DNA of 36,990 nt from an uncultured Rhodanobacter sp. (GTDB lineage Bacteria; Pseudomonadota; Gammaproteobacteria; Xanthomonadales; Rhodanobacteraceae). Position 1 is the stretch's first letter; every line of letters starts with the position of its first letter. Of the stretch, positions 31,263 to 36,990 are shown piece after piece. The stretch spans positions 1-36,990 of the forward strand of contig CAIKJM010000179.1 of assembly GCA_903827735.1 (NCBI GenBank). Reading direction: 5' to 3'. The notes beneath the pieces are model-generated. The model had not been told where the DNA came from, did no database searches, and saw only the letters and a list, made by a program, of their open reading frames with translations. Position numbers and translations under genes: made by a program.

Positions 31263-33734
31263 TCAGAGTGTACCCGATGCATTGATGCTGAGATTGAGCA
31301 CGCCTTTTGCGCTCGTCATCTGCGTACCGCCAAGACTGACGGAAACCGTTTCAACACCTCCACTCGCTGACAAACTCACGGTATACCCCGTGCTAGGAGC
31401 AAGGTCGGTAATGATGTGCCGCGCGGCTACAAAGCCAACCCGATAACTGAAACTGCCCAGAATGGGTATTCCGGCGGCGCTGATGCTGCTGACGACGACG
31501 TTATTGCCATCTGCGGCCGCAAGCTGCACTCCGACGATAGCCCCCGCTGTCACCGTGATGGGGCTGGCTGATGCGACCTGACCGGCAGACGACGACATGT
31601 CAAACACGGTTAACCATTTTTGGGTTGTAACCACACTCAAAGGGCGAACTCTGACCTGCCAGAACTTTGCTGGGTTCTGATCAGAATAGAGAGTGACTGC
31701 CGCCGCATTGGCAGAACGCGGCAGAACTGTTGTCATGGCGCCAGCGTATTGATTGTTGTATGTCACGTCGAACCGCAACATTCCTCCGGATATCGTGGTT
31801 AGAACAGGATTGGCGGGGAAATTCCACGCCATGAATTCGTCGTAGCTCGCGCTGCCTATTGTGGTTCGATCGTATACAACGAAGCGGCTTGGCCTTACGT
31901 AAACGATCTGTCGGGACCAATCGGCAACGGCCGGACCCACCGCGAATTTTCGATACATATCGCCGAGATACGTTGCGAGCACGTAAACGTGATCATTAGT
32001 GTCTTCGTATGCAGCTACCTTGGTACGAACCCCGTCGCCTTCCGTGGTGTAAGGACCCTGACCAAATGGTTCTACCAAAGCCGCGCCATTCATATGGCGG
32101 ACATAGAAAATATTGTACGGGCGTCGATTGCCCAGGGCGCCATTGTTTGGGCTGAAGTTTCCGTAATTGTCGCTGTAGACATCATTTTCCGCGGCAGTCC
32201 CCTGCGGATTGTGGACAGCCCAACCCGTTGCATTGACCAACAATGGTGTTTTGCCGCGAACCAGAGCAAGACTGCCCTCGTCGAAATATTGCTCACCTTG
32301 CTCTGGGTTGTTGGTATACGGGCCAGCACGGAAAGACATCCAACTGGCGCCCGTCGTCCAGTTGGAGCGAGCGGCAACTGCGCCCATGCCAGTGGCAAAA
32401 TATGAAAGCGGCAGCGTATTGATTGGTGCCAGGGGCGCGCCAGGTGTCACCTCAAGAAAAACCATCCAGGGATCGCCCTGATCGTAGTTTACGGTTGCTG
32501 CGCCCACCGCAGAGAGATATTGATTTACAACGTTGACCTGATCTGACTTCCAGTAAGCAATTTCTCCCAACACTTCCTGGAACATACTCGTCGGCGTCGT
32601 TCCTGGCGGCTGTGGGGTCGTGTTGGAATGATTGGTATCACGGTCATCGAAATAGGCAAGCGATGGCCAGGTAAAGTGCATTGCGTAATTTGCGCTGTCC
32701 AGCGGGTAATTATACGGAGCGGTGGCGTGAACCAGATCCTGGCCAGTCGCCGTTTTCACTTCACGCACTGGCAGACTCATATTGAGAATGGCCGTAGAGG
32801 CATAATTAGCAAAGCCTTCCGGCCAGCCTCCGCCAGCAAGATGCGCGGCGTAATATGGCTGCACTTTCAACGCGAATTGGTTGTTAATCCAGTCAGCCCA
32901 GAGTGCCGGGCCGCTGGGATTTTCATCATAGGTCGCCAGTGCGATCGCGGCCTTGGCGTGGAAGTATCCCGCGTAATAATTGCTTTGCGGATGGACATAT
33001 TCGAAATACGAACACCCTCCGGGCAGTTCGAATGAGGTGATCCATGCATTGGCAGTCGTATATATCTGAGCCCGCTGCGCGGTGGTCAGCAGCTCGTAAA
33101 GCCAGTCATAGCCCAGGCCGAAGCCGACGCCGTAGTTGCGCATAACATAGCCATCGTCCGTACACGGGTCTTCCCCAAGATTATTGCTGGATGTAAAAGG
33201 CGTGGACATCTTTAGGAGAATATCCACAGCCTTGGCGCCGTAAGGTGCGGCTGCGGAAGGATTGCTCGTTTTCAGCATCTGGTAGCACATCGCCTCGTTC
33301 AGCAATGCGGGCAGATAGGTATTGCCCTCATAACCCTGCCCGAGATTCGGCAAGTCCGGATACAACGTGCCGGTAGGGTACTCAACCGTGCCGCCGATGA
33401 AGGAATCGCACGTCGTTTTGAGCGATTGCCACTGTGCAGAGTTGGCGGCAGCTCGTGCACGCAGCGTACTCAACGTCGTTGAGTCGAGAATTAATCGAGG
33501 ATGTGCCGCCAGGCTTGGCGTCGCCGCTAACGACAGGTTCGTGGCAACGGAGCCTTGAGGCGCCGCTTCTCTTGCGTTGCTCTGAAGGCTAGGCTCGGAG
33601 TAATTGACAACTTTCTTTGGGGTGCTCGTTACGGTGCCATCGGATTGCGCGCAGGCCTGCAGGGAAAAAATCATCAGGAACAGGGCCAGTAGCGCTGTCA
33701 CAGGCCGTGGGCTAAAGCGCCTAAGGTCACGCAT
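31263..33734 (-). CDS. heparinase II/III-like polysaccharide lyase, lipoprotein
   Basis: This protein has about 823 residues. The ATG at 33734 is chosen because it yields a clean lipoprotein signal: basic MRDLRRF, a hydrophobic core, then SLQAC with Cys28 as lipidation site. The frame is open up to 33935 but the extra 67 residues look non-coding. The mature protein has a helical domain (HPRLILDSTTLSTLRARAAA, GYDWLYELLTTAQR, YYAGYFHAKAAIA) as in alginate and heparinase lyases. A beta-rich domain follows (YFDEGSLALVRGKTPLLVNA, then SRQIVYVRPSRFVVYDRTT), then a C-terminal Fn3-like strand region. It probably trims the polymer made by the locus. Its base composition is visibly more AT-rich than that of the neighbouring genes. 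Confidence 0.82.
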   Translation of the reverse strand: MRDLRRFSPRPVTALLALFLMIFSLQACAQSDGTVTSTPKKVVNYSEPSLQSNAREAAPQGSVATNLSLAATPSLAAHPRLILDSTTLSTLRARAAANSAQWQSLKTTCDSFIGGTVEYPTGTLYPDLPNLGQGYEGNTYLPALLNEAMCYQMLKTSNPSAAAPYGAKAVDILLKMSTPFTSSNNLGEDPCTDDGYVMRNYGVGFGLGYDWLYELLTTAQRAQIYTTANAWITSFELPGGCSYFEYVHPQSNYYAGYFHAKAAIALATYDENPSGPALWADWINNQFALKVQPYYAAHLAGGGWPEGFANYASTAILNMSLPVREVKTATGQDLVHATAPYNYPLDSANYAMHFTWPSLAYFDDRDTNHSNTTPQPPGTTPTSMFQEVLGEIAYWKSDQVNVVNQYLSAVGAATVNYDQGDPWMVFLEVTPGAPLAPINTLPLSYFATGMGAVAARSNWTTGASWMSFRAGPYTNNPEQGEQYFDEGSLALVRGKTPLLVNATGWAVHNPQGTAAENDVYSDNYGNFSPNNGALGNRRPYNIFYVRHMNGAALVEPFGQGPYTTEGDGVRTKVAAYEDTNDHVYVLATYLGDMYRKFAVGPAVADWSRQIVYVRPSRFVVYDRTTIGSASYDEFMAWNFPANPVLTTISGGMLRFDVTYNNQYAGAMTTVLPRSANAAAVTLYSDQNPAKFWQVRVRPLSVVTTQKWLTVFDMSSSAGQVASASPITVTAGAIVGVQLAAADGNNVVVSSISAAGIPILGSFSYRVGFVAARHIITDLAPSTGYTVSLSASGGVETVSVSLGGTQMTSAKGVLNLSINASGTL

Positions 33735-34034
33735 TCCTGTCGAGCCGCTTTGCCAGATCCCCGCACTATGCCGGCGTGTCGAGTGATCTAAGCCCGCGCC
33801 GACGCGCAGCGATGGAGGAGAGTCAGATCGTGCCAGCTTCTCCCGGAACCCGCCGGATATTTCCTGGTATGGCATGGAGACTCCAAAAGCTTGATTGGCA
33901 TCGACACGTGTTCGTTCGACTCTGAGCTTGAACAATCCCCAGTACCCGTTGGCATACTGCTAGCCCGACATCTTAGGAGCGTTTCGGCGCCAATACGGCA
34001 CCATAACCATGACACTAGCCCGAAGACCATGCGC
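33735..34034. other. 300-bp intergenic region without a supported gene
   Basis: This lies between the sugar transferase stop and the lyase start, both on the minus strand. The lyase frame stays open through its first 200 bp, but the encoded residues show no signal or domain. I see no RNA gene, no clear promoter and no terminator with a T-run. Confidence 0.5.
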
Positions 34035-35435
34035 TTAACGTGCGCCACGTCCGAATAGTACGACCTCCACCGTTTGAATAAGGATTAGAAGGTCAAACAT
34101 CAGATTGTGATTTTTTACGTAGTAAAGATCGTACTTAAGCTTTTCTACGGCATCGGCTTCAGAGGCGCCATACGGATATCGCAGCTGTGCCCATCCAGCC
34201 AAGCCCGGCTTCAGGCAGTGCCGCAAATCGTAGTACTGAATCTTTTTACCCAAATCGACAACGAACTGCGGCCGTTCCGGCCGTGGGCCAATAAAGCTCA
34301 TTTCCCCCTTCAAAACGTTCCAGAGTTGGGGTAACTCATCGAGTCGAACCTTTCGAATAAAACGACCAACCCGTGTGACGCGATCGTCATTCTTGTTGGC
34401 CCAGCGCGCCACGCCATCCAGTTCAGCATCCGTGCGCATGCTGCGAAACTTGATCAGGCTGAAGGTTTTGCCCTGCGCACCGACCCGTTCCTGGCGATAA
34501 AGAATGGGTTGATCTTTGCCTGATTCGAGTCGAACCGCCAGCGCCACCATCAGCATCATGGGCCAAGTCAGCGCAAGCACAAGCACGGCGATGAACAAAT
34601 CGAAACAGCGTTTGCTCAGCCGTCGCAAAGGCGTCGCATCAAATCCTCCGGAGAAAACCAACCAAGAGGGATCGGTCAGCGACAACTGGACACGCCCCGA
34701 CTCGCGCTCAAAGAAAGTGGCTAGATCGGTGATGTCCACGCCGAGCTGCCGGCACTCAAGCAGGTCCTCCATCGGCAATCCACCACGCCGTTCGTCCACA
34801 CCCACCACAATCTCGTCGATACGCTCGCGTTGAACCCAGGCCGACAGGGACGTTTCAACGGATATCAGATACTGCGCAGGTACTGAAATCACCTCACCTG
34901 GACGCGGTAGGAAACCGATCAGAGTAAACCCGCGCCGGTCAGATTGTCTGCGCATTCGGTTATGAATCTGCTCCGCACGCTTGCCTGCTCCGAGAACTAT
35001 CACCCGACGTTGAAATACCTTGTTTTCCAACAGACGCAAAAATGCCGCGCGGAATGCCGTAACGGCTATGAAGGACAGCACCAGAGCAATGCCCATTACG
35101 CCGCGGCCTACATAAGCCTGCGGCACCAGATAATAGAGCACGAACAGGCCGAGGCCTCCCAGCAAAAAGCCAACCGCCTGTCTGGCTAACAGGCCAAACC
35201 AGCTGGTGCGCATGTGCGACTGATACTGGCCCAGCGCTACCATGCCCATAAGCATCACCGCAGCAAACGCCAGCGAGCGCTCGGGCAAATGATGGGAGAC
35301 TTCTGCCAAGTCCGCTGGATGACCAACATACCGCAGCCGCATGGCCACATTGAGCGATGCAGCCAGCAAAAGGAACTCGACGGTAACCAGCAACAATAGC
35401 CAACGATTTGCCTGCCTACGCAAAAAACGGAACAT
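34035..35435 (-). CDS. polyprenyl-phosphate sugar-1-phosphate transferase (TIGR03013/WcaJ-like)
   Basis: This 466-residue protein starts at ATG 35435, with AGGGGG about 6 nt upstream. It has four to five N-terminal membrane helices, a Rossmann-like domain (RRVIVLGAGKRAEQI, then the IDEIVVGVDE region), and a C-terminal bacterial sugar transferase domain. That domain has one helix (CFDLFIAVLVLALTWPMM), the catalytic region LYRQERVGAQGKTFSLIKFRSM, and the KVRLDELPQLWNVLKGEMSF and GPRPERP motifs. It transfers a hexose-1-phosphate to undecaprenyl phosphate, the first step of glycan repeat assembly. The WAQLRYPYGAS ending and overall layout resemble TIGR03013, the initiating transferase of exosortase A loci (from memory). 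The exact sugar is unknown. Confidence 0.9.
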   Translation of the reverse strand: MFRFLRRQANRWLLLLVTVEFLLLAASLNVAMRLRYVGHPADLAEVSHHLPERSLAFAAVMLMGMVALGQYQSHMRTSWFGLLARQAVGFLLGGLGLFVLYYLVPQAYVGRGVMGIALVLSFIAVTAFRAAFLRLLENKVFQRRVIVLGAGKRAEQIHNRMRRQSDRRGFTLIGFLPRPGEVISVPAQYLISVETSLSAWVQRERIDEIVVGVDERRGGLPMEDLLECRQLGVDITDLATFFERESGRVQLSLTDPSWLVFSGGFDATPLRRLSKRCFDLFIAVLVLALTWPMMLMVALAVRLESGKDQPILYRQERVGAQGKTFSLIKFRSMRTDAELDGVARWANKNDDRVTRVGRFIRKVRLDELPQLWNVLKGEMSFIGPRPERPQFVVDLGKKIQYYDLRHCLKPGLAGWAQLRYPYGASEADAVEKLKYDLYYVKNHNLMFDLLILIQTVEVVLFGRGAR

Positions 35436-35553
35436 ACCAACCCCCTGTTACCAAACGGCCCCCTTTTCTCTTTACGGACGAAATATTCAGCGCTCGATGA
35501 ATAGCCATACGAGCGCCGGGGCCGATGAGTACTACACTAAAAATATGACAAAT

Positions 35554-35583
35554 ACAATATCTGCCCATCACATTTTGTGGCAA
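35554..35583 (-). promoter_or_regulatory. candidate sigma-70 promoter for the sugar transferase gene
   Basis: On the minus strand TTGCCA (five of six consensus bases) is followed after 18 bp by TATTGT (four of six). It sits about 120 bp upstream of the sugar transferase ATG, in a conspicuously AT-rich patch of an otherwise GC-rich region. By-eye match only. Confidence 0.3.
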
Positions 35584-35679
35584 AGTCGGACGTCCAAAAC
35601 CGGCTAATGGCCGCGTGAAGCGACGCAGCGCCCAACTTTCGGCGCTTTGGTCTGATAACGGGAATGGCGTAGAGAGCCG

Positions 35680-35708
35680 AAAAAAAGCCCGCCGATTGGC
35701 GGGCTTTT
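35680..35708. terminator. bidirectional rho-independent terminator
   Basis: A perfect 7-bp GC stem (GCCCGCC at 35687-35693, GGCGGGC at 35698-35704) closes a GATT loop. Seven A precede the stem and four T follow it, so it can act on both strands. On the minus strand it lies about 30 bp after the ctaE stop and ends in a 7-T run, insulating the cox operon from the polysaccharide locus. Confidence 0.9.
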
Positions 35709-35736
35709 GGTCATGAGGCCAACGAACGGTATGAGC

Positions 35737-36624
35737 TCAGAGAATGTAGACGAACATGAAAAGGCCGAGCCAGACCACGTCGACGAAATGCCAGTACCAG
35801 GCCACCGCTTCGAAGCCGAAGTGGTGCTCTTTGTTGAAGTGACCCTTCAGCACGCGGAACCAGATCACCGCCAGCATGATCGTACCCAGCGTGACGTGCA
35901 GGCCGTGGAAGCCGGTCAGCAGGAAGAACGTCGAGCCGTATACGCCGCTGTGCAGGGTCAGGTTGAGTTCGCGGTACGCCTCGATGTATTCGTGCGCCTG
36001 GAAATTCAAGAACAGCGCGCCCAGCAGAACGGTCAGGCCCAGAAACACCAGAATCTTGCCACGATGCCCGGCACGCAGCGCATGATGAGCAATCGTTACG
36101 GTGACGCTGGACGACAACAGGATCAGCGTATTGAGCAGCGGAAGGCCCCAGGCCGGCACGGTGCGAAACGCGCCGCCGATATGCTGCGGGCCGTTGCCCG
36201 CGTTGGAACCCCACGAGGCCGCGTAGTCGCTCCACAGGAACTCGTGCGTCAGCACGCCATGGCCTTCACCGCCCAGCCACGGCAGCGAGAACATGCGGAT
36301 GTAGAACAGCGCGCCGAAAAAGGCGGCGAAGAACATCACCTCGGAAAAGATGAACCACATCATGCCCATGCGGAACGAGGTGTCGACCTGATGGTTGTAG
36401 CTGCCCGCCTGCGATTCGTTGATCACCGAGCGGAACCAGCCGAAGAACATGCCCAGCACGCCGACCACGCCGACGATCAAGACCGTCTTGCCGAAGCCGG
36501 AATCGCCCGGCGGCGCATTGAGCCAGTGCGCGGCACCGAACATGGTGGTGAACATGACCACCGCGGCCACGAAAGGCCAGTAGCTCTTGTTCGGAATGAA
36601 ATACGCGTCGTGCGACTGACCCAT
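35737..36624 (-). CDS. ctaE: cytochrome c oxidase subunit III
   Basis: This 295-residue membrane protein has seven helices, as expected for subunit III of aa3-type oxidase. It begins MGQSHDAYFIPNKSYWPFVA. Family landmarks include RMGMMWFIFSEVMFFAAFFG, AHHALRAGHRG, FQAHEYIEAY, GFHGLHVTLG and the C-terminal WYWHFVDVVWLGLF. The frame is open 21 codons further upstream, but the ATG at 36624 matches the family start. It supports the heme-copper oxidase complex in the inner membrane. It lies downstream of ctaD and a small membrane protein, and a strong terminator follows it. This is housekeeping DNA flanking the accessory locus. Confidence 0.97.
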   Translation of the reverse strand: MGQSHDAYFIPNKSYWPFVAAVVMFTTMFGAAHWLNAPPGDSGFGKTVLIVGVVGVLGMFFGWFRSVINESQAGSYNHQVDTSFRMGMMWFIFSEVMFFAAFFGALFYIRMFSLPWLGGEGHGVLTHEFLWSDYAASWGSNAGNGPQHIGGAFRTVPAWGLPLLNTLILLSSSVTVTIAHHALRAGHRGKILVFLGLTVLLGALFLNFQAHEYIEAYRELNLTLHSGVYGSTFFLLTGFHGLHVTLGTIMLAVIWFRVLKGHFNKEHHFGFEAVAWYWHFVDVVWLGLFMFVYIL

Positions 36625-36748
36625 GGTTGAAACCCCGTGGACTTCTCTTGATGACTTTACCCCGCGTGGTAGCGCAGGGAACTGCAAACGGATCGGCCGC
36701 TGTCGACGACCGAGGATAACTTGCCACTGCGACGATATGGCTACTTCA

Positions 36749-36871
36749 TCAGCACGATCTGGATAAAGGACAGCAAAAAAACGCCACCACGACCGACACC
36801 AGAATGGTCACCGTGCGCCGCACGCCTTTACGGCGCTTTTCGATCTCGTCACGGGTGAGCACGGGCGTCAT
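36749..36871 (-). CDS. small single-helix protein between ctaD and ctaE, apparent frameshift
   Basis: An ATG at 36871 starts a short basic N-terminus (MTPVLTRDEIEKRRKGVRRT), then a hydrophobic stretch (VTILVSVVVAFF). As written, the frame ends after 40 residues in CCPLSRSC at a TGA (36749-36751). A run of seven T on the coding strand (36775-36781) falls exactly at the break. Adding one T would give a smooth membrane helix continuing FFLLSFIQIVLMK and a stop at 36741-36743. This suggests either a sequencing error in the homopolymer or a real single-base deletion. Small proteins of this kind sit beside oxidase subunit I in related genomes. Its function is unknown to me. Confidence 0.6.
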   Translation of the reverse strand: MTPVLTRDEIEKRRKGVRRTVTILVSVVVAFFCCPLSRSC

Positions 36872-36888
36872 GTATGGCGGCTTGCCTA

Positions 36889-36990
36889 TCAATCGTTCAC
36901 GTGGCCGTGCGCGAGATCTTCATCGCGAATCACCGGCGGCACGTCGAAGGTGTGGAAAGGCGCCGGCGACGGCACCGTCCACTCCAGACC
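36889..36990 (-). CDS. ctaD: cytochrome c oxidase subunit I, C-terminal fragment
   Basis: The last 33 codons of a frame entering from the right edge read GLEWTVPSPAPFHTFDVPPV and end with TGA at 36889. The GLEWT-PSP-P-HTF pattern is the characteristic C-terminus of aa3-type oxidase subunit I. This confirms that the right edge is the conserved cox operon, transcribed on the minus strand towards ctaE. Confidence 0.9.
   Translation of the reverse strand, partial: GLEWTVPSPAPFHTFDVPPVIRDEDLAHGHVND

Noticed and set aside
33735..33935. 67-residue extension of the lyase frame
   Set aside because: The later ATG gives a textbook lipoprotein signal with SLQAC; an extension would bury that signal inside the protein.
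1..36990. CRISPR arrays, tRNA or rRNA genes, insertion sequences, integrases
   Set aside because: I saw no regularly spaced repeats, no tRNA-like cloverleaf sequence, and no transposase or integrase frame on either strand.

Overview
The window is GC-rich gammaproteobacterial-type DNA. The cytochrome oxidase block on the right (ctaD end, small protein, ctaE), the sugar transferase and the general style of the proteins fit Xanthomonadales, most likely Rhodanobacteraceae (Dyella/Luteibacter-like). That placement is inferred from protein character only. Apart from the cox block, the window is one large accessory locus that combines polysaccharide genes, a hybrid NRPS-PKS assembly line and a carrier-protein cassette.

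Left arm, all minus strand and read right to left (21256 to 1): a secreted protein of unknown function; a giant A-T-KS-AT-T-aminotransferase protein; a C-A-T-C-A-T NRPS; a NodB-type polysaccharide deacetylase; an O-antigen ligase/Wzy-like membrane protein; a Wzx-like flippase; a possible 31-codon ORF; and two GT4 glycosyltransferases, the last cut by the window edge. From the PKS-NRPS to the edge, most junctions are 4-bp ATGA overlaps, so this looks like one translationally coupled operon. Specificity residues read by eye suggest a Val-like starter, one malonyl extension whose beta-keto group is transaminated, and then two glycine-like residues. There is no thioesterase or reductase domain, no MbtH-like protein, no phosphopantetheinyl transferase and no ABC or MFS exporter in the window. 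The only export machinery is the Wzx flippase.

Middle arm, plus strand (21493 to 31147), divergent from the left arm: a TIGR04325-like methyltransferase, a JmjC/cupin-8 oxygenase, a membrane-anchored J-domain protein, an AsnB-type amidotransferase, a free acyl carrier protein, an AMP-forming acyl ligase, a PrmC-like methyltransferase with an altered NPPY motif, a NadE-like amide synthetase and a GNAT-like protein. The asnB-to-GNAT genes are tightly packed, with two GTGA overlaps. They look like a pathway that activates a carboxylate on a carrier protein and then amidates, methylates and transfers it.

Right arm, minus strand: a heparinase-II/III-like lipoprotein lyase, an initiating polyprenyl-phosphate sugar transferase (TIGR03013/WcaJ-like), a bidirectional terminator, and the housekeeping ctaE, a small membrane protein with an apparent frameshift, and the end of ctaD.

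Working model (inference): the locus makes a surface or exported glycan that is initiated by the sugar transferase, extended by the GT4 enzymes, flipped by Wzx, polymerised or ligated by the Wzy-like protein, and trimmed by the deacetylase and lyase. The NRPS-PKS and the ACP cassette would supply a beta-amino-peptidyl or amidated acyl decoration. Several families are ones that usually accompany exosortase (XrtA/PEP-CTERM) loci, but no exosortase is visible here.
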